From Amycolatopsis pittospori (GTDB lineage: Bacteria; Actinomycetota; Actinomycetes; Mycobacteriales; Pseudonocardiaceae): DNA of 38,321 nt. The position numbers and the translations under genes were made by a program. Below the pieces are notes generated by a model. It saw only the letters and a program-made list of their open reading frames with translations. It was not told the DNA's origin and did not search any database. This document shows, in pieces, positions 1-8,439 of this stretch. The stretch spans positions 1-38,321 of the forward strand of contig NZ_JACBXD010000076.1 of assembly GCF_013870525.1 (NCBI RefSeq), read 5' to 3'. Positions within the stretch are counted from its first letter, which is position 1. Every line of letters begins with the position of its first letter.

Positions 1-1149
1 AAGGCCGCGGCCGCCGCTGCGCGGGGTGCCGCGGAGAAGACCGCGAAGCGCAACCCGATCCCGACGTTGAAGGCGGCGTTGAAGCCGGTCTTCAAGGGCA
101 CGGACCTGGTGTCGTCGTCGCCGTTGACGCCTGCTCGGGTGGTGCAGTCGTTCAAGGCCAACGTGCAGGATTCCGGCCGGGTGTTCGACTTCTTCAAAAA
201 GCAGGTGGTCGGGGACGGGAACGTCATCCAGAACGTCGCCGAGACGGTGACGGCGGTGTCGGAGATCGCCCAGTCCGGCGCTACTCCTGAGGATGCTCTT
301 GGCGTGCTTGGTGGTTTCGCCGGGCGCAACAAGGGGCGGGGTAAGCACCACGACGAGTCGTCCGGTGGGGCGGATCCGGGTTGTGTCAGGAAGAACAGCT
401 TCGATCCGAGCACTTTGGTGGTGATGGGCGACGGGTCTCGTAAGCCGATCAAGGACGTCAAGGTCGGGGACAAGGTCCTGGCGAAGGATCCGACGACGGG
501 GCGTTCGGCTGTTCGTGTGGTGACGGATGTGCGGTCGCATGCGAGTCAGCGGACGTTGGTCGAGGTCGGTGTCGCGAGTGGTGCCGATCGTGGGTCTGTG
601 GTGGCGACGGATGAGCATCCGTTCTGGGTGGCTTCGGAGAAGCGGTGGTCGAACGCTGTTGATCTGAAGGCCGGCCACCGGTTGGAGACCGGGGATCATC
701 GGGATGCGACGGTCACGGGGACGCGGTCGTGGTCGGAGACGCGGCAGGTCTACAACCTGACCGTCGATACCGACCACACGTACTACGTTGTCGCAGGTCA
801 GACACCTGTCCTCACGCACAATGAGAGCTGCACTGTGGGACGATGGATGTCGGAGGGAGAGCATCAAAGGATGGTAGACACCGGGATGGTTCAGGCCGGA
901 AGTAGTGGTACTTCGACTTACGTCGCCAACCCCGCTGATCCTGATGCGTATCGGAAGGAAGCTGCCCCGGGATCGATTTATGTTGAGTTTGATGTACCGT
1001 GTTCCTGCTTGAAGAAGGCTGGTAAACCCGGGTGGGCCCAGATTCCAGGTCCGGAACATCCTATCTACTCGAAGCTTAACGAGAAGCGTGGCCTTCCGAA
1101 GCCGGAGATGCCCCGTTTTGAGAATCTTAGGATTGTTGATAGAAAATGA
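1..1149 (+). CDS. Polymorphic toxin, C-terminal part (linker, pretoxin-Hint, TreTu-like toxin tip); 5' end outside window
   Basis: The frame is open from the first base, so the real start lies upstream and only the C-terminal part of a larger secreted toxin is here. After an Ala/Lys-rich linker comes a pretoxin Hint domain (about bases 382-822): a Cys followed by NSFDPSTLVVM, then KPIKDVKVGDKVLA, the ATDEHPFWV block, HTYYVVAGQTPVL and the closing THN. In such proteins Hint is thought to release the variable tip by self-cleavage. The tip (about 823-1146) begins near GRWMSEGEHQRMVDTG and contains PGSIYVEFDVP and an IPGPEHPIYSKL segment. This resembles the TreTu toxin family, whose Salmonella member ADP-ribosylates EF-Tu; that match is from memory. 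Codon use becomes more AT-rich in the tip, typical of exchangeable toxin tips. The stop overlaps the start of the next gene, the usual toxin-immunity layout. Family placement of the tip is moderately sure, Hint is very sure. Confidence 0.85.
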   Translation, partial: KAAAAAARGAAEKTAKRNPIPTLKAALKPVFKGTDLVSSSPLTPARVVQSFKANVQDSGRVFDFFKKQVVGDGNVIQNVAETVTAVSEIAQSGATPEDALGVLGGFAGRNKGRGKHHDESSGGADPGCVRKNSFDPSTLVVMGDGSRKPIKDVKVGDKVLAKDPTTGRSAVRVVTDVRSHASQRTLVEVGVASGADRGSVVATDEHPFWVASEKRWSNAVDLKAGHRLETGDHRDATVTGTRSWSETRQVYNLTVDTDHTYYVVAGQTPVLTHNESCTVGRWMSEGEHQRMVDTGMVQAGSSGTSTYVANPADPDAYRKEAAPGSIYVEFDVPCSCLKKAGKPGWAQIPGPEHPIYSKLNEKRGLPKPEMPRFENLRIVDRK

Positions 1150-1472
1150 AAAACTCTCTTCCGTATTTGCTTGAAGTCAAGCTTGGCAAGATGCGTCCTG
1201 CGATTGAAGAATCGGGCTTGGTGGTCGAAGTCTTCGACTCCTTGAAAGGGCTGGAAAAGAATTCCTTCGGTGTCTATGTTGGAAACGGAGACAAGGGCTT
1301 CTATTTAACCGTTTGGGGGTCGGGAGAAATGCAGGTTTCAACCATTGACTACAATTCGGATTCCGAGCCGCGCGAGAAGTACTCCCGCGATGTGGCGGCT
1401 AGTCAGATAGAATCAGAGATTCAAAGATTGATGGAATGGGTGTGCGGCACTAAGGGGGCTGGAGAGGGCTGA
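1146..1472 (+). CDS. Probable immunity protein for the upstream toxin
   Basis: This encodes a small, acidic, apparently cytoplasmic protein of 108 residues with no signal peptide or membrane segment. Its ATG overlaps the toxin stop codon (ATGA), so translation is probably coupled. I do not recognise the family by sequence; the immunity role is inferred only from position, size and overlap. Visible features are a mixed alpha/beta pattern, a central GVYVGNGDKGFYLTVWGSGEMQVSTIDY stretch likely to form beta strands, and a C-terminal helix (SQIESEIQRLMEWV). The DNA is clearly more AT-rich than the rest of the window, consistent with recent transfer as a toxin-immunity cassette. If the tip is a TreTu-type ADP-ribosyltransferase, this protein would be expected to block its NAD or target site. 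Confidence 0.7.
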   Translation: MKNSLPYLLEVKLGKMRPAIEESGLVVEVFDSLKGLEKNSFGVYVGNGDKGFYLTVWGSGEMQVSTIDYNSDSEPREKYSRDVAASQIESEIQRLMEWVCGTKGAGEG

Positions 1473-1575
1473 CGTGCAAGGCTGGGATAAATCCACCTGT
1501 TCCATGCGGAATTTTGCAATTATTCAGCGTGACTCGCCTGCTTGAAGACGTCGAGGAGGAAGTCGGTGATCTCGA

Positions 1576-2535
1576 TCAGACTCCTCGGAAAGAGTCCGTC
1601 GCGGCCCGGATCGCGGCCAGCATCCCCGGATCCGTAACCGCATGGCCTGCCGCCTCCACCAGCTCCAGCTTCGAGTCCGCCCAGGCCTGATGCAGTTCGT
1701 AAGCCGTCACTGGCGGGCACACGGCGTCGTATCTCCCCTGCACGATGACACCCGGGATCCCGGACAGCTTCCCGGCTTCCCGGATCAGCTGCCCGTCCTC
1801 AAGCCAAGCTCCATGGCAGAAGTAGTGCAGCGCCAGCCGCGCGAAGGTGACGGCGAAGTCCGGCGACGCGTACTGGTTGTGGAACGCCGGATCTGGCCGG
1901 AGGCAGACTGTCGCGCCTTCCCAGACGCTCCAAGCGACAGCCGCGCGTTCCCGGATCGCCTGATCGGGGTGATAGACGAGTTCGCGGTAGGCCGACATCG
2001 GGTCGTCGCGGCGCTCTTCGGGGATCGGTGCGAGGAACGCTTCCCACTCACGGGGGAAGAGGTTCGCGGCGCCGCCGCCGTAGATCCAGTCGAGTTCACT
2101 GCGGCGGACGGTGAAGACGCCGCGGAGGATGAGTTCGGTGACCCGGCTCGGGTGGGTTTCGGCGTACGCGAGCGCGAGGGTCGCGCCCCAGGAGCCACCG
2201 AAGACCTGCCATTGCTCCAGATTCAGCCGTTCGCGCAGCTTTTCCATGTCCGAGACGAGGTGCCAGAGGGTGTTCACCGACAGGTCGACGTCCGGTTCGC
2301 TGATGTGCGGCGTGCTCTTGCCGGTGCCGCGCTGGTCGAACAGGATCACGCGGTAGGCGTCGGGGTCGAAGTGCCGCCGGGCCATCGGCGAAATGCCGCT
2401 ACCAGGGCCTCCGTGCAGGACGACCACCGGTTTTCCGTCCGGGTTCCCTGCCTCCTGGCAGTAGATCCGGTGCCCGTCGCCGACGTCGAGCATGCCCTCG
2501 GCGCGTACGTGGATCGGCGGGTACAGGTCGTCCAT
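1576..2535 (-). CDS. pip: Proline iminopeptidase (S33 alpha/beta hydrolase)
   Basis: This encodes a 319-residue alpha/beta hydrolase of the prolyl aminopeptidase family, which releases N-terminal proline from peptides in the cytoplasm. Visible signatures are the oxyanion-hole block VVLHGGPGSG (about residues 38-47), DQRGTGKS (67-74), and the nucleophile elbow GGSWGATLALAY with Ser115. The acid is probably Asp270 in VQGRYDAVCPP and the base His298 in EAAGHAV. There is no signal peptide. Length is normal for the family. The ATG at 2535 lacks a strong ribosome-binding site, but the protein start (MDDLYPPI) looks typical. It converges on the toxin/immunity pair and stands alone. Substrate preference within the family is inferred. 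Confidence 0.9.
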   Translation of the reverse strand: MDDLYPPIHVRAEGMLDVGDGHRIYCQEAGNPDGKPVVVLHGGPGSGISPMARRHFDPDAYRVILFDQRGTGKSTPHISEPDVDLSVNTLWHLVSDMEKLRERLNLEQWQVFGGSWGATLALAYAETHPSRVTELILRGVFTVRRSELDWIYGGGAANLFPREWEAFLAPIPEERRDDPMSAYRELVYHPDQAIRERAAVAWSVWEGATVCLRPDPAFHNQYASPDFAVTFARLALHYFCHGAWLEDGQLIREAGKLSGIPGVIVQGRYDAVCPPVTAYELHQAWADSKLELVEAAGHAVTDPGMLAAIRAATDSFRGV

Positions 2536-2624
2536 AAGGACACTCTGCCTGAATCGGCGAGTGTCCGAAGGGTGGGGGCCCGCCCCCGCCGCCGGGCTGA
2601 GCGGGCCCCCGGTCTTCGGTCGCG

Positions 2625-3599
2625 TCAGCAGCCCGTCGTGGCGGCCACGTTCGCGAATCCCTTCCCGGCACCGGTCACCTTGTTGCTCGCGCAGACCTTG
2701 TTCCCCGTAGCGGCCTTCACGAGATAGAAGCCGTACGCGTAGCTGGACTGCACGTCCGCGGTGTTGCCGGAGAAGGTGTTGTTGCGGCCCCAGCCGTCGA
2801 GCTGGACATGGACCTCGAAGCCGCCGTAGGTCGCGTTGTGCACGAAGACCTTGCTGCCCCGGTTGTCCGCGACCACGTAGTTGTTGCCCTTCATGTCCAC
2901 CCAGCTGTCGGCGAAGTGCTCGCCGCTCTGCCCGGTCCCGTCGAAGACGTTGCCGCGCAGTTCGCCGCCGGTGGTGCCTTCCTTGATGTCGATCGACTCG
3001 GCCCGCACGTTCGGGCCGATCTTGTTGTTCAGCGCCTTGTTGCGGTCGCTGCGGTCGGGTGTGCCGCCCGGCCAGTTGCCGTTCGCGGAGCCGAAGTAAA
3101 TGCCTTCGCCGTAACCCGCGTACTCGCGGCCGGTGTCGGTGACCTCGGAGTTCTTCACGACGTTGTCGGTGCTCGTGTACTGGAAGTGGATGCCCTCGTG
3201 GCCGACACCGGTGACCTTGACGCCGTCGACGACCGTGTTCTTGACGCCGGTCGCCATCAGCCCCTTCTGGCCACCTGTGATGGTGAAGCCGGTCAGGTTC
3301 CAGTAGCTACCGGTCAGTTCGAGGGTGCGGCCGGCGGAGGCCTTGATGACCGCGCTCCTCGGGCCCTTCAGTGTGATCCGGCTGCTGGAGGTGCCGCTCT
3401 TCGCCGCCTTGAAGTTCCCGGTGAAGGTCGTGTCGGCCGCGAGCTCGATGATGGTGCCGGAGGTGACCGAAGCGAGTGCCGCCGACAGCTCCGCCGAAGT
3501 CCCTACGCGGACTGTCGCAGCCTGTGCGGGGTACGCCGCCAACGTCGCCAGCATGGCGGCACCGGTCGCGATGGCCAGGACCCGCTCACGAACACGCAT
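2625..3599 (-). CDS. Secreted right-handed beta-helix (pectate lyase-like) protein
   Basis: The 324-residue product has a Sec signal peptide (basic MRVRER, hydrophobic core, cleavage after AYPAQA). The mature part is built of short repeated coils such as ITLKGPRSAVIKASAGRTLELTG, GFTITGG, NTVVDGVKVTGVGHEGIHFQ and NVVKNSEVTDTG, the pattern of the parallel beta-helix fold found in pectate lyases and related surface enzymes. Four Cys-poor repeats end in two cysteines (NKVCASNK and the last residue) that may pair. Catalytic residues cannot be assigned by eye, so polysaccharide cleavage is only a possibility. A good ribosome-binding site (GGAGG) precedes the ATG. A palindromic site and a promoter-like pair lie upstream (listed separately), suggesting dedicated regulation. 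Confidence 0.85.
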   Translation of the reverse strand: MRVRERVLAIATGAAMLATLAAYPAQAATVRVGTSAELSAALASVTSGTIIELAADTTFTGNFKAAKSGTSSSRITLKGPRSAVIKASAGRTLELTGSYWNLTGFTITGGQKGLMATGVKNTVVDGVKVTGVGHEGIHFQYTSTDNVVKNSEVTDTGREYAGYGEGIYFGSANGNWPGGTPDRSDRNKALNNKIGPNVRAESIDIKEGTTGGELRGNVFDGTGQSGEHFADSWVDMKGNNYVVADNRGSKVFVHNATYGGFEVHVQLDGWGRNNTFSGNTADVQSSYAYGFYLVKAATGNKVCASNKVTGAGKGFANVAATTGC

Positions 3600-3653
3600 C
3601 CGTTGTCCTCCTCGTCGAGGGATCGAAGCTCAGTCGTGGCGGCGACGGGCTAG

Positions 3654-3712
3654 ACGTTAAGCCTCTTTACGAATGCGAGTCAAGGACATGATTGAAGTTC
3701 ATATATGTGAAC
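3654..3712 (-). promoter_or_regulatory. Promoter and palindromic operator candidate upstream of the beta-helix gene
   Basis: On the minus strand a TTGACT (plus positions 3678-3683) and a TAACGT (3654-3659) are separated by 18 bases, close to the actinobacterial sigma-70 consensus. Immediately upstream lies GTTCATATATGTGAAC (3697-3712), an inverted repeat with 5-bp perfect arms GTTCA/TGAAC and only one mismatched pair over 16 bp. It is unusually AT-rich for this genome. A dimeric regulator could bind there; which one is unknown. Confidence 0.45.
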
Positions 3713-3740
3713 AACTAAAGGAGGGTGGGCCGCCCCGAAA

Positions 3741-3846
3741 AGAGAGCAAGGGACCTTTGCTATCGCTTTGGGTCGCGCTCTGTCCGTGAAGGCCTCCTTC
3801 CCTACCGTGAGAGTAGGGAAGGAGGCCTTCACGGACGTTCGGGCTG
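3741..3846 (+). repeat. 106-bp composite element, copy 1 (17-mer plus perfect 24-bp hairpin)
   Basis: This copy holds one 17-mer unit (3745-3761), a short spacer, and a perfect inverted repeat with 24-bp arms (3782-3805 and 3813-3836) around a 7-base loop. Read as the reverse complement, 23232-23337 matches it without gaps at 103 of 106 positions; the differences are one in the spacer, one in the loop and one in an arm. It lies between the 3' end of panB and the 5' end of the beta-helix gene and contains no gene. Confidence 0.95.
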
Positions 3847-3887
3847 CGAGTGGTCAAGGCCGTCAGACGTGACGAGCGCGAGAAGAG

Positions 3888-3904
3888 AGCAAAGGTCCCT
3901 TGCT
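3888..3904 (-). repeat. 17-mer near-palindromic unit, 3' of panB
   Basis: The sequence AGCAAAGGTCCCTTGCT is the exact reverse complement of the unit at 3745-3761. It lies 24 bases beyond the panB stop codon on the transcribed (minus) strand, followed there by a purine/pyrimidine-biased tail. A role in transcription termination or mRNA 3'-end stability is plausible. Confidence 0.9.
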
Positions 3905-3928
3905 CTCTTTCTACAGGTCGGGGCCGCG

Positions 3929-4804
3929 TCAGTCGTGGAAGGAGTGCTCCGCGGCCGGGAATTCGCCTCGCCGGACGTCTTCCGCGAACGCGGTCGCGGC
4001 GCCCGCGAGCACCCCGGCCAGATCGGCGTACCTCTTCACGAACCGAGGTGCTTTCCCGCGCCGAAGCCCGGCCATGTCCTGCCAGACGAGTACCTGCGCG
4101 TCGCAGTCCGGACCGGCGCCGATGCCGACGGTCGGGATGGTCAGTTCGTGCGTGATCCGCTTCGCGGCTTCGGCGGGCACCATCTCCATGACGACCGAGA
4201 AGGCGCCGGCTTCTTCGAGAGCCGATGCGTCGGCGAGCAGCGCGTCGGCCGCTTCACCGCGTCCCTGGACTCGGTAGCCGCCCAGATTGTGTTCACTCTG
4301 CGGAGTGAATCCGATGTGTCCCATCACCGGGATGCCGGCCGACGTCAGTGCCTCGACGTGGGGTGCGAACTTCCGTCCGCCTTCGAGCTTCACCGCGTGC
4401 GCGCGGCCTTCCTTCATGAACCGCACCGACGTTTCCAGCGCCTGCTGCGGCGAGAGCTGGTACGAGCCGAACGGCAGGTCGGCCACGACCAGTGCCCGCT
4501 TCACCGAGCTGGTCACCGCGCGGACCAGGGGGAGCAGCTCGTCCACGGTCACCGGAAGTGTCGTGTCGTAGCCGAAGACGTTGTTCGCCGCGGAGTCCCC
4601 GACGAGCAGCACGGGAATGCCGACCTCGTCGAACAGTGCGGCGGTGTACATGTCGTAGGCGGTGAGCATCGGCCAGGTTTCGCCGCGTTGCTTCATCTCG
4701 CGAAGGTGATGAACCCGGACTTTCTTCCCCGGCGCGGCCTGGGGCGCGGCGCCGGTCCCGTATGGGGCGGTGAGTTCGCCGGTGTCCTTTTCGGTGGCAG
4801 ACAT
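3929..4804 (-). CDS. panB: 3-methyl-2-oxobutanoate hydroxymethyltransferase (ketopantoate hydroxymethyltransferase)
   Basis: PanB makes ketopantoate from 2-oxoisovalerate and 5,10-methylene-tetrahydrofolate in the pantothenate/CoA pathway, in the cytoplasm. The 291-residue protein shows the family blocks: MLTAYDMYTAALFDEVGIPVLLVGDS with metal ligand Asp70, VVADLPFGSYQ (Asp109), AVKLEGG (Glu141), PVMGHIGFTPQS and the catalytic Glu207 in MEMVPAE. I chose the ATG at 4804 (MSATEKDTGE) because the reading frame upstream to 4870 is poorly PanB-like and GGAAGG lies upstream of this start. The N-terminal 28 residues are an actinobacterial-type variable extension. No panC or panD is adjacent. Since CoA supplies phosphopantetheine and acyl-CoA units, it supports but is not part of the NRPS-PKS pathway. 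Confidence 0.95.
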   Translation of the reverse strand: MSATEKDTGELTAPYGTGAAPQAAPGKKVRVHHLREMKQRGETWPMLTAYDMYTAALFDEVGIPVLLVGDSAANNVFGYDTTLPVTVDELLPLVRAVTSSVKRALVVADLPFGSYQLSPQQALETSVRFMKEGRAHAVKLEGGRKFAPHVEALTSAGIPVMGHIGFTPQSEHNLGGYRVQGRGEAADALLADASALEEAGAFSVVMEMVPAEAAKRITHELTIPTVGIGAGPDCDAQVLVWQDMAGLRRGKAPRFVKRYADLAGVLAGAATAFAEDVRRGEFPAAEHSFHD

Positions 4805-4983
4805 CCTTGTCGACCGTCCTTCCCTCGAGGCCTCGAAGAGGTCCCCGGGTCGTGGAGCTGAACAGTTCAAAGCGTGACACGCGGGGATGAGGCCCCCAAG
4901 GCCCTGCGACCAGCTTCACACCGCGGTGTCGGCGCAGCGTCACGCCCGCGGATGACGAAATTGAGACCAGAGGATGATGATCG

Positions 4984-5004
4984 TTGACAACCACACGGGG
5001 TTGT
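4984..5004 (+). promoter_or_regulatory. Possible regulatory inverted repeat in the panB-lysX intergenic region
   Basis: The divergent 255-bp gap holds a TTGACA (4984-4989) overlapping an inverted repeat ACAACC / GGTTGT (4987-4992 and 4999-5004). No clear -10 box follows at the right distance, so the promoter reading is weak; the repeat could be an operator for lysX or panB. Confidence 0.25.
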
Positions 5005-5059
5005 GTGACGTCAAGTAATAGCAGCTGTCGATCACCTGTGTGTACCGCGAAAGGCCAGA

Positions 5060-8000
5060 ATGGGAAACCCAGCGAGCCGTGTCTCGCCGTGGAAGGCGAG
5101 GGCGGGCGGCATCGTCGCCACCCTCGTGCAGCTCGCGGCCGTTTTCTCGGTGATCCTCCTCCTCGTGGGCGGCGTGAAGGGGCCAGTGCTCAAGGCCGGC
5201 GACATCGCCTTCTCGGCACTGAGCATTCCGACGAACGCGAGTCTCGTGATCGTCCTGCTGCTCGTCGTCCTCGGCGCCGCGCTCCGCCGCCGTAAACGCG
5301 CCGCGCTCTACACGCTGCTGCTGTTCCAGTTCGGCGGACTGGCGGTGACCCTGGCCTTCCAGGCCGCCCTCCTGTGGTGGCCCGAGCTGCTGAAACTCGG
5401 TCCGTGGCAGGTCCGGCACATCCCGCACCAAGTGTGGGTGCTGGCCATCGCCGACCTGATCTCGATCGGCATGATCGGGCTCCTCTGGATCCTGCGGCCC
5501 GCGTTCCCGGCCCGGCTCGCGCCGAGTGCCTGGCGCGACGGCCTCACCATGCTGTTCGGCGGACTGGCCGCGGTCATCCTCGTCGGCTGGGGCCTGAGCG
5601 AGGCCTTCCCCGGACGTCTCGCCGACACCTGGGAGCGGTTCGCGTGGGTGGTCAACCACACGACCGGCGAGAACATCCAGCTGCGTCGCGTCGGAATCGG
5701 CGAGGGACCCGCCTGGCTCGATCTCGTCCTCGACCTCAGTGCGACCGCTGTCGCGACGGCTGCGCTGTACACACTCTTCCGCGGCGTACGCAGCCGTCGC
5801 TTGAGGACGGACGAAGAAGAACTACGCGTACGCCGCCTTCTCGCCGAACACGGCGAAGACGACTCCTTGGGATATTTCGCCACTAGGCGGGAGAAGAGCG
5901 TCGTCTTCTCGCCGAACGGCCGCGCCGCCGTGGCCTACCGGGTACTCGCCGGCACCAGTGTCGCGAGTGCCGACCCCATCGGCGACCCCGACGCCTGGCC
6001 CGACGCGGTCCGCGCCTGGCTGAACGAAGCACGCACTTACGGTTGGACGCCCGGCGTGCTCGGCGCGAGCGAACGCGGCGCGAAGGTGTACGCCGACGCG
6101 GGTCTGCGCGCGCTGGAAATCGGCGATGAAGCGGTCCTCGACGTCCGCGACTTCAGCCTCGCCGGTCCTGAGCGCCGCTCGGTCCGGCAAGCGGTCAAAC
6201 GGATCGAGCGAGCCGGATACAGCACGAAAGTCCGGCGGCACAGCGAAATCCCGGCCGACGAGATGGCACAGCTGCTGCTGCAGGCGCAGCAATGGCGCGG
6301 CGCGGAGACCGAACGCGGCTTCTCGATGGCGCTCGGCAGGCTCGGCGATCCGAGCGACGGCCGCAGTGTGATGGTGGAGGCTTACGACGCCCGAGGCGAG
6401 CTTCGCGGCATGCTGTCGTTCGTCCCGTGGGGTCGCCGAGGCCTTTCGCTGGATCTGATGCGGCGTGACCGGGACGCCGAAAACGGGCTCAATGAATACA
6501 TGATCGCCGAGGTCGTGGCGGCGAGTTCGCATCTTGGCGCGCAACGGATTTCGCTGAACTTCGCGATGTTCCGCGCCGTCTTCTCCGAGGGCGAGCGGAT
6601 CGGTGCCGGGCCGGTGCTGCGTGCCTGGCGTGGTGTCCTCAGCATGGCGTCGCGCTTCTTCCAGCTGGAATCGCTCTACCGGTCCAACGCCAAGTACGGA
6701 CCGGATTGGGAACCGCGGTTCCTTTGCTACTCCTCGGCCCGCCGGTTGCCGCGGGTCGGCATCGTCGCCGGCGCACTCGAAGGATTCGTCCCGACAGGAC
6801 GGTCGGGACGGGCGCTGAAACTGGAGACCGTCACCGACGAGTTCGTCGCCGAAGTCCACCGCATCGAGGCGAACGCGGCCACTCCGGCGCCGAAACAGGT
6901 GCGGCGTCCGGAGCAGGTCCGCGTGCGGATGGCGAAGCTGGATCGCTTGCGGGAAGCCGGAATCGATCCGTATCCGGTCGGTTTCGCCCGCGAGGATCTG
7001 CTCGGCGAGGTCGTCGCCAAGTTCGGCGACCTGGGCCCCGACAGTCACACCGGCCACCGAGTCCGTGTCGCCGGCCGGGTGCTCGCGATGCGCAACCTCG
7101 GCGGGCTCTGTTTCGCGCGGGTCAAGGACTTCAGCGGCGAGATCCAGCTGATGCTCGACGCCACGGTGCTCGACCTCGGCGGCTGGCGGCACGGGGTCGA
7201 TCTCGGTGACCACGTCGGCGTGAGCGGGCAGGTCGTGACGTCTCGGCGTGGCGAACTTTCCGTGCTCGTCGACGAGTGGACCGTCACGGCGAAGAGCCTG
7301 CATCCGTTGCCGGACAAGCGAAAGGGCCTCACCGACCCGGAGACGCGGGTGCGTCAGCGCTACCTCGACCTCGCGGTGAACCCGGATTCGACGGCGATGC
7401 TGCGGATGCGCTCGACCGTGGTGCGCGCGGTGCGGGAGCGGCTGCACCAGGGCGACTACCTCGAAGTCGAGACGCCGATGCTGCAGACCGTGCACGGCGG
7501 CGCCAACGCGCGCCCGTTCGTCACGCATATCAACGCCTACGACATGCGGATGTACCTGCGGATCGCGCCCGAGTTGTACCTGAAGCGGCTGTGCGTGGCC
7601 GGGGTCGAGCGGGTTTTCGAGCTGAACCGGAACTTCCGCAACGAAGGTGTCGACGCGACGCACAACCCCGAATTCACCATGTTGGAGGCATACCAGGCGT
7701 ACGCCGACTACAACACGATGCGGACGTTGACGCGGGAACTCGTGCAGCACGCCGCCGAAGCCGCGTACGGCGCTCAGGTCGTGCGTCGGCCCGGTCCGGA
7801 CGGGACGGTCGTCGAGTACGACATCTCCGGTGACTGGCCGGTGATCCCGGTGCATGAAGCCGTTTCCGCGGCGCTCGGGGAGAAGATCGACGCGGGCACT
7901 TCGGTCGACGAGCTCCGCCGGTTGTGCCGCGCGGCCGGGGTGCCGGTGAACGAGGAGGCCGGTCACGGCGATCTCGTGCTGAAGGCGCATGAGCACCTCG

Positions 8001-8377
8001 TCGAGGGTGCGACCGTACTGCCGACCTTCTACACCGATTACCCGACCGACGTGTCGCCGCTGACCCGGCAGCACCGGGTCGATCCCCGGCTGGCCGAGCG
8101 CTGGGACCTGATCGCGTTCGGCTCGGAGGTCGGCACGGCGTACACCGAACTGACCGACCCGCTCGAACAGCGGCGGCGGCTGGAGGCCCAGTCACTGCGC
8201 GCGGCGAGCGGGGACGTCGAGGCGATGGAACTGGACGAGGACTTCCTGCTCGCGCTCGAACACGGCATGCCCCCGACCGGCGGACTCGGCATCGGCATCG
8301 ACCGATTGCTGATGATGCTGACCGGGGCTTCGATCCGGCAGACGGTGCTGTTCCCGTTCGTCCGGCCTCAGGGGTAG
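5060..8377 (+). CDS. lysX: Bifunctional lysylphosphatidylglycerol synthase / lysyl-tRNA synthetase LysX
   Basis: This membrane protein of 1105 residues joins a flippase/MprF-like half to a class II lysyl-tRNA synthetase. The first ~230 residues contain several hydrophobic segments. Residues ~240-600 form the soluble MprF-like (DUF2156) transferase that moves lysine from Lys-tRNA to phosphatidylglycerol (ADPIGDPDAW, LDLMRRD, GLNEYMIAE, ISLNFAMFR). From ~640 follow an OB-fold anticodon-binding region (VRVAGRVLAMRNLGGLCFA) and a catalytic core with class II motif 2 (NRNFRNEGVDATHNPEFTM, about residue 855) and motif 3 (GGLGIGIDRLLMML, about 1075). The mycobacterial homologue confers resistance to cationic peptides. 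The ATG has GAAAGG upstream. Its TAG stop is shared with a 17-mer repeat. A separate housekeeping lysS is expected elsewhere. Confidence 0.97.
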   Translation: MGNPASRVSPWKARAGGIVATLVQLAAVFSVILLLVGGVKGPVLKAGDIAFSALSIPTNASLVIVLLLVVLGAALRRRKRAALYTLLLFQFGGLAVTLAFQAALLWWPELLKLGPWQVRHIPHQVWVLAIADLISIGMIGLLWILRPAFPARLAPSAWRDGLTMLFGGLAAVILVGWGLSEAFPGRLADTWERFAWVVNHTTGENIQLRRVGIGEGPAWLDLVLDLSATAVATAALYTLFRGVRSRRLRTDEEELRVRRLLAEHGEDDSLGYFATRREKSVVFSPNGRAAVAYRVLAGTSVASADPIGDPDAWPDAVRAWLNEARTYGWTPGVLGASERGAKVYADAGLRALEIGDEAVLDVRDFSLAGPERRSVRQAVKRIERAGYSTKVRRHSEIPADEMAQLLLQAQQWRGAETERGFSMALGRLGDPSDGRSVMVEAYDARGELRGMLSFVPWGRRGLSLDLMRRDRDAENGLNEYMIAEVVAASSHLGAQRISLNFAMFRAVFSEGERIGAGPVLRAWRGVLSMASRFFQLESLYRSNAKYGPDWEPRFLCYSSARRLPRVGIVAGALEGFVPTGRSGRALKLETVTDEFVAEVHRIEANAATPAPKQVRRPEQVRVRMAKLDRLREAGIDPYPVGFAREDLLGEVVAKFGDLGPDSHTGHRVRVAGRVLAMRNLGGLCFARVKDFSGEIQLMLDATVLDLGGWRHGVDLGDHVGVSGQVVTSRRGELSVLVDEWTVTAKSLHPLPDKRKGLTDPETRVRQRYLDLAVNPDSTAMLRMRSTVVRAVRERLHQGDYLEVETPMLQTVHGGANARPFVTHINAYDMRMYLRIAPELYLKRLCVAGVERVFELNRNFRNEGVDATHNPEFTMLEAYQAYADYNTMRTLTRELVQHAAEAAYGAQVVRRPGPDGTVVEYDISGDWPVIPVHEAVSAALGEKIDAGTSVDELRRLCRAAGVPVNEEAGHGDLVLKAHEHLVEGATVLPTFYTDYPTDVSPLTRQHRVDPRLAERWDLIAFGSEVGTAYTELTDPLEQRRRLEAQSLRAASGDVEAMELDEDFLLALEHGMPPTGGLGIGIDRLLMMLTGASIRQTVLFPFVRPQG

Positions 8378-8392
8378 CAAGGGACCTTTGCT
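8376..8392 (+). repeat. 17-mer near-palindromic unit overlapping the lysX stop codon
   Basis: AGCAAGGGACCTTTGCT begins inside the TAG stop of lysX (8375-8377). As RNA it can fold into a 7-bp hairpin with a 3-base loop, using one G-U pair. Confidence 0.9.
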
Positions 8393-8422
8393 CTCCTCGT
8401 GCCCGCTGACCTGCGGAAAGAG

Positions 8423-8439
8423 AGCAAGGGACCTTTGCT
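8423..8439 (+). repeat. 17-mer near-palindromic unit overlapping the P450 stop codon
   Basis: This is a second exact copy in the gap between the convergent lysX and P450 genes. On the minus strand the P450 ends CGA-TAG and the TAG (8438-8440) runs into the repeat, so the unit supplies two bases of the stop codon. Both genes of this convergent pair thus end in a copy of the same element. Confidence 0.9.

Noticed and set aside
1520..1720. Short minus-strand frame at the 3' end of the proline iminopeptidase gene
   Set aside because: It overlaps the catalytic C-terminal part of the hydrolase in another frame and is Gly/Arg-rich without any motif.
5822..8074. A 750-codon open frame antisense to lysX
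   Set aside because: It mirrors the codon structure of the strongly supported lysX gene, has composition rich in Arg, His, Asp and Val typical of GC-rich shadow frames, and shows no recognisable domain.
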